64,000 nt of DNA from Microbacterium trichothecenolyticum. Lineage in GTDB: Bacteria; Actinomycetota; Actinomycetes; Actinomycetales; Microbacteriaceae. Positions 57,471 through 64,000 of this stretch are shown piece by piece. The position numbers and the translations under genes were made by a program. The notes beneath the pieces were generated by a model. It did no database searches. It saw nothing but the letters and a program-made list of their open reading frames with translations, and had not been told where the DNA came from. Each line of letters begins with the position of its first letter. The stretch's first letter is position 1. Location of the stretch: assembly GCF_030818955.1 (NCBI RefSeq), contig NZ_JAUTBF010000001.1, positions 186,001 to 250,000 on the forward strand, in the 5' to 3' direction.

Positions 57471-58494
57471 GAAGAATCGTGTAGACCTCGACCGCGACAA
57501 CGGCATCGCCCCCGGGCTCGTCGCCAAGACCAAGAAGCGGCTCGTCGTCGCCTCGGGTCGCTCGCACCCCGAACTGGCGAAGCAGGTGGCCGAGCACCTC
57601 GGCACCGAGCTGGCCCCCACCGAGCACCGCACCTTCGCCTCGGGTGAGATCTACACGCGCTTCGAGGTGTCGATCCGCGGCTGCGACGTGTTCGTCGTGC
57701 AGTCGTTCGGCCCGCCGGTCAACGAGTGGCTCATGGAGCTGCTCATCATGCTCGACGCCCTCAAGCGCGCCTCCGCCAAGCGCATCACCGTCGTCGCGCC
57801 GTACTACCCGTACTCGCGGCAAGACAAGAAGGGTCGCGGCCGCGAGCCGATCAGCGCCCGCCTCGTCGCCGACCTGCTCAAGACGGCCGGCGCCGACCGC
57901 ATCATGAGCGTCGACCTGCACGCCGCCCAGATCCAGGGCTTCTTCGACGGCCCCGTCGACCACCTCTTCGCCAAGCCCGTGCTGCTGGAGCACTTCGAGC
58001 AGGGCCTCACCGGTGAGGACCGCGAGACCCTCACGGTCGTCTCGCCCGACATGGGCCGCGTGCGCGTGGCCGACACGTGGTCGGACAGCCTCGGCGCGCC
58101 CCTGGCCATCATCCACAAGCGTCGCGACCCGAAGGTCGCCAACCAGGTCTCGGTGCACGAGATCGTCGGTGACGTGAAGGGCCGTACCTGCCTGCTCGTC
58201 GACGACATGATCGACACCGGGGGCACGATCCAGAAGGCGGCGCAGGCGCTCAAGGCCAACGGCGCGCGCAAGGTCATCGTCGCCGCGACCCACGCGATCT
58301 TCAGCGACCCGGCCAGCGAGCGACTCCAAGATGCCGCGATCGACGAGGTCGTCGTCACCGACACGGTGCCGCTTCCGCCCGAGCGCCGATTCCCGGGGCT
58401 CACGGTGCTGCCGATCGCGCCGCTGCTGGCCCGCGCGATCCACGAGGTCTTCGAGGACGGTTCGGTGACCAGCATGTTCGGCGGCGACGCGTAG
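57460..58494 (+). CDS. prs: Ribose-phosphate diphosphokinase
   Basis: This 344-residue PRPP synthetase provides the precursor of nucleotides, His and Trp. It shows SGEIYTRFEVSIRGCDVFVVQ, the flexible-loop region YYPYSRQDKKGRGREPISARL, DLHAAQIQGFFDGPVDHL and the PRPP loop LLVDDMIDTGGTI. About 25 extra N-terminal residues precede the usual start, as in other actinobacteria. The ATG at 57460 lies inside glmU. A palindromic terminator follows. Confidence 0.96.
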   Translation: MARKKNRVDLDRDNGIAPGLVAKTKKRLVVASGRSHPELAKQVAEHLGTELAPTEHRTFASGEIYTRFEVSIRGCDVFVVQSFGPPVNEWLMELLIMLDALKRASAKRITVVAPYYPYSRQDKKGRGREPISARLVADLLKTAGADRIMSVDLHAAQIQGFFDGPVDHLFAKPVLLEHFEQGLTGEDRETLTVVSPDMGRVRVADTWSDSLGAPLAIIHKRRDPKVANQVSVHEIVGDVKGRTCLLVDDMIDTGGTIQKAAQALKANGARKVIVAATHAIFSDPASERLQDAAIDEVVVTDTVPLPPERRFPGLTVLPIAPLLARAIHEVFEDGSVTSMFGGDA

Positions 58495-58510
58495 GCGTCT
58501 CTTCTCCCAG

Positions 58511-58538
58511 TCGGCCACCTCCCGCGGGAGGTGGCCGA
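58511..58538. terminator. Perfect palindrome after prs, probable terminator
   Basis: TCGGCCACCTCCCG at 58511-58524 is followed at once by its exact reverse complement to 58538, 17 bases after the prs stop. The stem is GC-rich with no T run, like the palindrome at 42866. Confidence 0.72.
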
Positions 58539-59141
58539 GTTCGTTCCGGGGCTTTGTGTGCTCCGCGGGGTGGGCGGGGCGTGTCGGGCGGGGCGGTGGG
58601 CTGTCGTGCGGCGGTGGCGGCGGCGGCGGGCCGTCGTGCGGAGTCTTTGGGGGACACGCCGGTTGGGGGTGTCGTGGCGTGGCGTGTCGGCGGTGAACTC
58701 CGCGGGACGGCTCGGGCGGCGGTGGACCGTCGTGCGGAGTCGGTGGGAGACACACCGGTTGGGGGTGCCGTGGTGCGGCGTGTCGGCGGACAACTCCGCA
58801 GGACGGCTCAAACGGCTCAAACGGCTGGGACGACTCGGACGGCTGGGGCGGCGCGGGCGAGACTCCGACGCCGGGCGCCTCGACCGAGGGCGGCGGCGGG
58901 GAGTCCGGGCGGCCGGGGCGGCGCCGGGGAGCCGTCCTGCGGAGGGCGGAGGCGACACGCCGACGGGGATGCCGTGGACACGGCGTGTCGGCGTAAAACT
59001 CCGCCCGACGGCACGGGCATGGAGCAGACCGAAACGCCGCCCCTCATAGCCGGCACAAAGGAATGAACCGGGCCGCTGTGAAGGTCGTGTCCTTACCGTG
59101 GGCACGAACGCGCCACGAGGCACGACCGAAGGAGGACCCTC
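58539..59141. other. Gene-free GC-rich stretch between prs and the FMN-binding lipoprotein gene
   Basis: About 600 bases with long open frames on both strands, but their translations are low-complexity Arg/Pro/Gly and carry no domain, as expected from repeat-rich GC DNA. Apart from the hairpin units nothing recognisable is present until the GGAGGA site at about 59132 for the next gene. Confidence 0.6.
58631..58997. repeat. Intergenic hairpin repeats, three units
   Basis: Two adjacent imperfect copies with a 96-base period start at 58631 and 58727 (both opening CCGTCGTGCGGAGTC), and a third, separated copy lies near 58940-59010. Each carries inverted arms GACACGCC / GGCGTGTC (58653-58660/58681-58688; 58749-58756 with one mismatch/58777-58784; 58954-58961/58982-58989), always with a 20-base loop, followed by an AACTCCGC box and a GACGGC(T) box. 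They look like a family of short palindromic intergenic elements. Confidence 0.65.
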
Positions 59142-59642
59142 ATGATCCGCACCACCGCCGTACCCCGTCCCGTCCGCGTCGGCACCGCCCTGCTGGGCGT
59201 CGCCGGCATCGTCACGCTGGCCGGGTGCTCGGGCGGCACCGCCACGGACGCCCCCGCCGAGAGCGCCGCCGCCCCGGCCGCCTCGTCGGCCCCCACCACG
59301 AGCGCGCCGACCTCGAGCACGGCCGGCGGGTCGACGGCGACGGGCGTCTACAAGGACGGCACGTACGAGGCCACCGGCCAGTACGCCACGCCCGAGAGCG
59401 TCGAGACGGTCGACGTGACCCTGACGATCGCCGGCGACACCGTCACCGCCGTCACAGTGACGGGCGACCCGCAGGCGGCCGAGTCGCGGCGCTACCAGAG
59501 CGAGTTCATCGGCGGTATCGCCGACGAGGTTGTGGGCAAGAAGCTCGACGAGATCTCGGTCAGCAAGGTCGCCGGCTCGTCGCTGACCAGCGGCGGCTTC
59601 AACAAGGCCGTCGACACGATCAAGACCGAGGCGCAGGCCTGA
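59142..59642 (+). CDS. FMN-binding-domain lipoprotein
   Basis: This 166-residue lipoprotein has lipobox L-A-G-C (VTLAGCSGG), a Ser/Thr/Ala-rich linker to about residue 65, then a single FMN_bind domain (YKDGTYEATGQY, VTAVTVTGDP, GSSLTSGGFNKAVD). The Thr in the SLTS segment corresponds to the residue that ApbE joins to FMN through a phosphoester bond in such domains. It would be an extracytoplasmic one-domain flavin electron carrier. ApbE is encoded five bases downstream and a membrane reductase after that, so the three form a unit. Confidence 0.88.
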   Translation: MIRTTAVPRPVRVGTALLGVAGIVTLAGCSGGTATDAPAESAAAPAASSAPTTSAPTSSTAGGSTATGVYKDGTYEATGQYATPESVETVDVTLTIAGDTVTAVTVTGDPQAAESRRYQSEFIGGIADEVVGKKLDEISVSKVAGSSLTSGGFNKAVDTIKTEAQA

Positions 59643-59647
59643 GCATC

Positions 59648-60526
59648 ATGACCGCTCCGACCGCGACGGGTTCGACCTGGACCTTCGACGCGATCGGCAC
59701 GACGTGGGCGATCGACACGGCCATGCCGCTGTCGTCGGTCGCCCGCGACGCCGTGGCATCCGTCATCGACCGCTTCGACGGGGAGTGGTCGCGTTTCCGC
59801 GATGACTCCCTGGTCTCGGCGCTCGCGGTGGGCCGCTCGGCATCCGTTCCCGCCCCCGCCGACACGGATGCCATGCTCTCGCTGTACGACGAGCTCGACG
59901 CCGCGACGGCCGGGGCCGTGAACCCCCTGGTGGGCGACGCGCTGGCACGCGCGGGCTACGACGCACGGCTCACGCTCGTGCCGTCGGGCGCCCCCGAGCC
60001 CGCGCCCCGGTGGCGCGAGCTCGTCACGTGGGAGAACGGGCGGCTGACCGTGACGCGCCCGTCGACGATCGACGTCGGCGCCCTGGGCAAGGGGCGCCTG
60101 GTCGATCTCGTGCTCGACGCGGTTCGCCGGCACCTCGACGGCGACGTCGTCGTCGACGCCTCGGGAGACCTCGCCGTTCGGGGCGCCCCGGTCCGCGTCG
60201 CCCTCGAGCACCCTCACGATGCCACGCGCGCGATCGGCGTGGTCACGGTGACCGACGGCGCGCTGTGCGCGTCGGCGATCAACCGGCGCGCGTGGGGCGG
60301 TGGCTTGCACCACGTGCTCGACGCCCGCACCGGCGTCCCCGTGCGGGCGTACGCCGGGACCTGGGCGCTGGCCGACACCGCGATGCGGGCCGACGCCCTC
60401 GCCACGGCCCTGTTCTTCGACGGCGGGCCCGAGCTCGCGGCATCCTGGAACGCGGAGTGGGTACGCATGCACACCGACGGCCGCGTCGAGTGGTCGCGCG
60501 GATTCGCCGGCGAGATCTTCTCGTGA
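59648..60526 (+). CDS. apbE: FAD:protein FMN transferase
   Basis: This 292-residue ApbE-family flavin transferase attaches FMN from FAD to a Thr/Ser of the partner protein. Key segments are the N-terminal FDAIGTTWAIDT, VDVGALGKG (the metal/flavin site), DASGDLAVRG and the C-terminal HHVLDARTGVPV with ADALATALF. No signal peptide or lipobox is visible, so it may act inside the cell or be exported unconventionally. It lies between its likely substrate and the membrane reductase. Confidence 0.92.
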   Translation: MTAPTATGSTWTFDAIGTTWAIDTAMPLSSVARDAVASVIDRFDGEWSRFRDDSLVSALAVGRSASVPAPADTDAMLSLYDELDAATAGAVNPLVGDALARAGYDARLTLVPSGAPEPAPRWRELVTWENGRLTVTRPSTIDVGALGKGRLVDLVLDAVRRHLDGDVVVDASGDLAVRGAPVRVALEHPHDATRAIGVVTVTDGALCASAINRRAWGGGLHHVLDARTGVPVRAYAGTWALADTAMRADALATALFFDGGPELAASWNAEWVRMHTDGRVEWSRGFAGEIFS

Positions 60527-60554
60527 CCCCCTCACGCCCTCGAAAGGGAACCTC

Positions 60555-62108
60555 ATGAGCACCACGCTCACCGCGGGCTCGACCCGCATGCTCGGCCTGA
60601 TCGGCCGCGTCTCGATGTACCGACTGGTGATGTCGTCGCTGGGGCTGCTCGCCCTCATCGCCCTCGTGCTGTCGTTCGCGGGGCAGATCGGTGCGCAGCC
60701 CCTCGAGATCGTCGTCAGCGCCGTGGTGCTGGCCGCCGCCTGCGCCGCGACCGATCTCGCCGTGCAGAGCGTGCTCCGGATGCCGCGCCGTCTGGAGTCC
60801 TCGCTGATCACCGCCGCGATCCTGCTGTTCGTGCTACGCCCGACGCTGGAGCCGCTCGGCCTGCTCGGTCTCGCCCTCGCCGGGGTCGTGGCATCCGGCT
60901 CGAAGTACCTGCTCGCCTGGCGCGGGCGCCATGTCTTCAATCCGGCGGCCACGGGGGCTGCGGTGCTGACGATCGCGAGCATCTGGGCGCCCGACCTGGG
61001 GTCGTCGGCCTGGTGGGTCGGCTCGCCCTGGATGGCTGCCCCGGTGCTCGTGCTGGGTGCGGTGCTGCTGCTGCGCACCGACAAACTCCCCATCGTCGCG
61101 ACCTTCTGGCTCGTCGCAATGGTGGTCGCTTTCGTGCGCACGAGCGTGCAGTTCCAGGCGGCCGGCTTCCCCGTCGACGCACCGGCTCTCCTGGCGCAGG
61201 TGGCGTTCTCTTCGCCGTTTCTCTTCCTCGGCGCTTTCATGCTGTCGGAGCCGCTGACCCTGCCCCCGCGGCGCACACAGCAGTACGTCGTCGCGGTGGT
61301 CGTGGGTGCGCTGGCGGGCTGGCCCATCCCCGTCGGAGAGATCACCCTCGGCCAGGAGCGTGCCCTGCTCGTCGGAAACCTCCTGGCGTTCCTGTTCTGC
61401 CTGCGGGCGGCCGTGCGCCTGCGCGTGGAGGGGCGTCGTGATCTGACGCCCACCGTGCGTGAGCTGACCTTCCACGCCGCCCGGCCCTTCTCGTTCTCGC
61501 CCGGACAGTATCTCGAGCTCGACGTGCCCCACCGTCGGCCCGACGGTCGCGGCACGCGCCGGGAGTTCTCGATCGCGTCGGCTCCGGAAGATCTGCCGCA
61601 GGTGCGCATCGCCTTCAAGGACGGCTCGCAGTCGTCGTACAAGAAGGCGCTGGCCGCGGTCGAGCCGGGCTCCACGCTGGCGGTGACGGGGGTGTGGGGC
61701 GATTTCGTGCTCCCGTCGCGCCCCACCGCGCCGGTGCTGCTGGTCGCGGCGGGCATCGGCGTGACGCCGTTCGTGTCGCAGCTGCGGCACCTCGTCGCCA
61801 CCGGGCAGCGCCGTGACGTCGTTCTGGTCTACGTGGCATCGGAGTCGACCGAGCTCGCCTTCCGCGACGACATCGCCGCCAGCGGCATCCCCGTCGTCGT
61901 CTTCTGCCCCGACGAACCGGCCGACCTGCCGAGCGGGTGGACGTGGGCGGGGCCCGACCGCGTGGATGCCGAGGGGCTGCTGCGCGCGGTTCCCGACATC
62001 GCGCGGCGCGCGGCATACGTCTCGGGACCGCCGCGACTGATCGCCGCCCTGGCACCGGCGTTGAAGGCAGCGAGATCGCTCACGACCGACGCTTTCGCGG
62101 GGTATTGA
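60555..62108 (+). CDS. NqrB/RnfD-like membrane protein fused to a ferredoxin-NADP reductase-type module
   Basis: This 517-residue protein has about ten membrane helices in residues 20-290, resembling RnfD/NqrB (FNPAATGAAVLTI is the segment that carries a covalent FMN in some members). A FAD/NAD(P)H module follows: RREFSIASAPED (flavin binding), LLVAAGIGVTPFVSQL (pyridine nucleotide) and AAYVSGPPRLI. It should move electrons from NAD(P)H across the membrane to the FMN lipoprotein encoded two genes upstream. The end acceptor is unknown. The ATG at 60555 has an AAAGGGAA site. Confidence 0.86.
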   Translation: MSTTLTAGSTRMLGLIGRVSMYRLVMSSLGLLALIALVLSFAGQIGAQPLEIVVSAVVLAAACAATDLAVQSVLRMPRRLESSLITAAILLFVLRPTLEPLGLLGLALAGVVASGSKYLLAWRGRHVFNPAATGAAVLTIASIWAPDLGSSAWWVGSPWMAAPVLVLGAVLLLRTDKLPIVATFWLVAMVVAFVRTSVQFQAAGFPVDAPALLAQVAFSSPFLFLGAFMLSEPLTLPPRRTQQYVVAVVVGALAGWPIPVGEITLGQERALLVGNLLAFLFCLRAAVRLRVEGRRDLTPTVRELTFHAARPFSFSPGQYLELDVPHRRPDGRGTRREFSIASAPEDLPQVRIAFKDGSQSSYKKALAAVEPGSTLAVTGVWGDFVLPSRPTAPVLLVAAGIGVTPFVSQLRHLVATGQRRDVVLVYVASESTELAFRDDIAASGIPVVVFCPDEPADLPSGWTWAGPDRVDAEGLLRAVPDIARRAAYVSGPPRLIAALAPALKAARSLTTDAFAGY

Positions 62109-62153
62109 GCGTCGGAGGTGGCGCCGACCCGTCGCTGGCGCGAGAGTAGACCC

Positions 62154-62324
62154 GTGCACACCGTCTTCTTTCCCACGGCCCCCTGGCTCCGGCCGCTCCC
62201 GCCCGAGGGGCCACTCGAACTCGTCGTGCAACGGCCCGCCTTCGGGATCGGCGAGTCGCGGATGATCCTCGACGGTCGGCGCCTGCGTGCGCTCGCCGCG
62301 TCGGCCCGTACGTTGTGGGGGTGA
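62154..62324 (+). CDS. 56-residue hypothetical protein
   Basis: A short frame from GTG 62154 to TGA 62324, ending six bases before the NUDIX gene. The sequence (VFFPTAPWLRPLPPEGPLEL) shows no domain, signal or helix pattern. Good codon use and tight spacing argue for a real gene; the lack of a ribosome-binding site argues against. Confidence 0.35.
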   Translation: MHTVFFPTAPWLRPLPPEGPLELVVQRPAFGIGESRMILDGRRLRALAASARTLWG

Positions 62325-62330
62325 CCGCGC

Positions 62331-62804
62331 ATGCCCACCCCCGATTTCGTCCTCGAACTGCGCCGCCACGTCGGAACGCGTCCCCTGCCGCTCGTCGGCG
62401 TCACCGCCGTCATCGTGCGCGGCGACGAGATTCTGCTGGGGCGCCGCAGCGACTCCGGCCGTCTGACCCCCATCACCCGCATCGTCGACCCGGGGGAGGA
62501 ACCGGCGGATGCTGCGGCCCGCGAGGCCGAGGAGGAGGCGGGCGTGCGCATCGACGTCGACCGTTTGACGTGGGTGCATCAGATCCCGCGGGTCACGTAC
62601 GAAAACGGAGACCAGAGCGACTATCTCGACCTCGTCTTCGCCTGCACGTGGGTGTCGGGGGAGCCCGAGCCCGTCGACGGTGAGATGACCGAGGTCGGGT
62701 GGTTCCCGGTCGACGAGGTCGCCGCCCTGCTCGATGCCGAGATGGCGGAGCGCGTGCGCGCGGGGCTCACCGTCGGGCCGGCGCGGTTCGAGCGCGCCCG
62801 CTGA
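62331..62804 (+). CDS. NUDIX hydrolase
   Basis: This 157-residue pyrophosphohydrolase has the NUDIX box running from DPGEEPADAAAREAEEEAGV at about residues 55-74, matching G-x5-E-x7-REUxEE except that the leading Gly region reads DPGEEP. It contains a short N-terminal arm and the usual beta-sheet core (GVTAVIVRGDEILLGRRSD). The substrate is probably a nucleoside diphosphate derivative; it cannot be told from sequence. It is convergent with the sensor kinase gene, nine bases apart. Confidence 0.92.
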   Translation: MPTPDFVLELRRHVGTRPLPLVGVTAVIVRGDEILLGRRSDSGRLTPITRIVDPGEEPADAAAREAEEEAGVRIDVDRLTWVHQIPRVTYENGDQSDYLDLVFACTWVSGEPEPVDGEMTEVGWFPVDEVAALLDAEMAERVRAGLTVGPARFERAR

Positions 62805-62813
62805 CCCCGCGGG

Positions 62814-64000
62814 TCATACGGGGTCAGCCGGCTTCGCGGGCAGCCGCACCTCGAACGTGGTGTCGCCCGGGATGCTGTGCACCGCGATCGTGCCGTTGTG
62901 CGCGTCGACGATCGCCCGCGCAATGGAGAGCCCGAGCCCCGTTCCCCCGGTCTTTCGATCGCGGGAGCGGTCGGCGCGCGCGAAGCGCTCGAACAGCTGC
63001 GAGGCGACGGAGGGGTCGATGCCCGGCCCGTCGTCGTGCACGCGCAGCACCGCTTCCTGACCCTCCCGCGTCACCGAGACGGCGACGACGCTTCCGGCCG
63101 GCGTATGCGTGCGGGCGTTGGCGAGGAGGTTCGCGATCACTTGGTGCAGGCGTGACGCGTCGCCGGCCAGCTCGACGGGTTCGTCGGGCACGTCGATGGT
63201 CCACGAGTGGTCGGGGCCGGCCGGGCGGGCGTCGCCGACGGCCTCGACGGCCAGACGGGCCAGATCGACCGAGCCGTAGACGAGCTCCTGCCCCTCGTCG
63301 AGCCGCGCGAGCAGCAGCAGGTCTTCGACGAGAGTGGTCATGCGCACCGACTGAGCCTGGATGCGCTCGAGCGACTGCTCGGTGGTCTCGACCGCCATGG
63401 CGGTGCGCTGGCGGCTCTCATCGTCTTGCGCCTGGCGCATGGCGCGCAGGGACAGCTCCGAGAACCCGCGGATGGATGCCAGGGGCGTGCGCAGTTCGTG
63501 ACTGGCATCGGCCACGAACCGGCGCATGAGCTCCTCGTTGCGCTGACGAGCGGTGAGCGAGGCGTCGACGCGGTCGAGGAGGGTGTTCAGGGCGGCGCCG
63601 ACCTGACCGATCTCGGTGTGTTCGTCGACCTGCTCGGCGGGGACGCGCTCGGTGATCGACACGTCACCCTGGTCCATGCGCAGCGACGCGACGCGGGTGG
63701 CGGTCTCGGCGACCGCGCGGAGGGGTTTCAGCCCCAGGCGGATGACGATCGCGATGACCACGGCGAGCAGTAGCAGGCCACCCGCGGTGACGAGTGCGAC
63801 CGTGGTGAGGATCGCGCCGATGTAGCCCGTCACGTTCGACAGCGGCAGCCCCACCAGGAAGGCGCCGCTGCCGCCGGGTGCGCTGTAGGGCTTGACGAAG
63901 TACTCGCCGAGATTGGGCAGGTCGACGGTCAGCGTCTGGCCGCTCGAGCTCAGGGCGTCGGCGATCTGGGAGAGGTCGTCGGTCGTGAGGGCGCGCACGC
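62814..64000 (-). CDS. Sensor histidine kinase (HAMP-HisKA-HATPase), N-terminus cut by window edge
   Basis: About 395 C-terminal residues are in the window. A membrane helix (ILTTVALVTAGGLLLLAVVIAIVI) is followed by a HAMP domain (LKPLRAVAETATRVAS), HisKA with the phosphoacceptor His in ADASHELRTPLASIRGF, and HATPase with HQVIANLLANARTHT, VHDDGPGIDP and GTGLGLSIARAI. The extracytoplasmic part before the helix (LGEYFVKPYSAPGGSGAFLVG) looks like the end of a PAS/Cache-like sensor. The partner response regulator should lie beyond the right edge. Confidence 0.95.
   Translation of the reverse strand, partial: VRALTTDDLSQIADALSSSGQTLTVDLPNLGEYFVKPYSAPGGSGAFLVGLPLSNVTGYIGAILTTVALVTAGGLLLLAVVIAIVIRLGLKPLRAVAETATRVASLRMDQGDVSITERVPAEQVDEHTEIGQVGAALNTLLDRVDASLTARQRNEELMRRFVADASHELRTPLASIRGFSELSLRAMRQAQDDESRQRTAMAVETTEQSLERIQAQSVRMTTLVEDLLLLARLDEGQELVYGSVDLARLAVEAVGDARPAGPDHSWTIDVPDEPVELAGDASRLHQVIANLLANARTHTPAGSVVAVSVTREGQEAVLRVHDDGPGIDPSVASQLFERFARADRSRDRKTGGTGLGLSIARAIVDAHNGTIAVHSIPGDTTFEVRLPAKPADPV

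Noticed and set aside
58531..59066. Open frames of about 170 codons on both strands after prs
   Set aside because: Translations are runs of Arg, Gly, Pro and Thr that follow the hairpin repeats; no domain, no ribosome-binding site.

Overview
This window is high-GC actinobacterial chromosome, most likely from Microbacteriaceae and probably a Microbacterium. The reasons are its GTG/TTG starts, strong third-position GC, the many GGATGCC/GGCATCC words, and the gene order pmt / rsmI / metG / tatD / rsmA / ispE with glmU and prs nearby, which is a known actinobacterial backbone. No transposase, integrase, CRISPR array or phage module was seen. Both window edges cut a gene.

Region 1 (1-6322, minus strand) is one operon that looks like a catabolic and uptake unit for a cyclic amide or pyrimidine-like compound. 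It holds a nitrilase-fold amidohydrolase, a dihydropyrimidinase/hydantoinase, a luciferase-like flavin or F420 oxidoreductase, and an NMT1/THI5-type ABC importer with two permeases, an ATPase and a lipoprotein. A MocR-type regulator (6460) is divergent from it. An aldo/keto reductase and a DUF255 thioredoxin-fold protein follow.

Region 2 (11007-32950, plus strand) is the notable part: a polymorphic-toxin locus. A full-length exported Rhs/YD-repeat protein of about 2240 residues carries two PA14-like domains. It is broken by one frameshift in a C run at 15492. Seven displaced Rhs tips follow. Each keeps 0.4-1.4 kb of near-identical GC-rich Rhs core ending in the same DPIGKNDL box, then switches to its own lower-GC toxin tail, and a candidate immunity gene overlaps or abuts it. 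Five immunity genes form one family of two-helix membrane proteins with a PH-like soluble part. The others are a TPR protein, a soluble protein and small membrane proteins. The array also contains an orphan immunity gene, a toxin-tail fossil with a different immunity gene, an amber codon between core and toxin, an in-frame core deletion and several single-base frame breaks. It reads as a bank of spare toxin/immunity cassettes sharing homology arms with the parent gene.

Region 3 (32990-49233) holds an AAA ATPase, protein O-mannosyltransferase, RsmI, a wall-glycopolymer operon (cytidylyltransferase, CDP-glycerol transferase-like protein, flippase, hexapeptide acyltransferase), MetG, TatD, a sugar-porter MFS gene (frameshifted), RsmA, a metallophosphoesterase (frameshifted), a Stealth-family phosphosugar transferase and IspE.

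Region 4 (49368-64000) holds a DUF427 protein, a complete OpuC-type osmolyte importer, an ABC-F ATPase, a MarR/membrane-protein pair, tRNA-Gln(TTG) directly followed by glmU and prs, a hairpin-repeat intergenic region, a flavin electron-transfer trio (FMN-binding lipoprotein, ApbE, NqrB/RnfD-like protein fused to a ferredoxin-NADP reductase module), a NUDIX hydrolase and a truncated sensor kinase. Single-base homopolymer indels also occur in ordinary genes, so part of the apparent gene breakage may be sequencing error.
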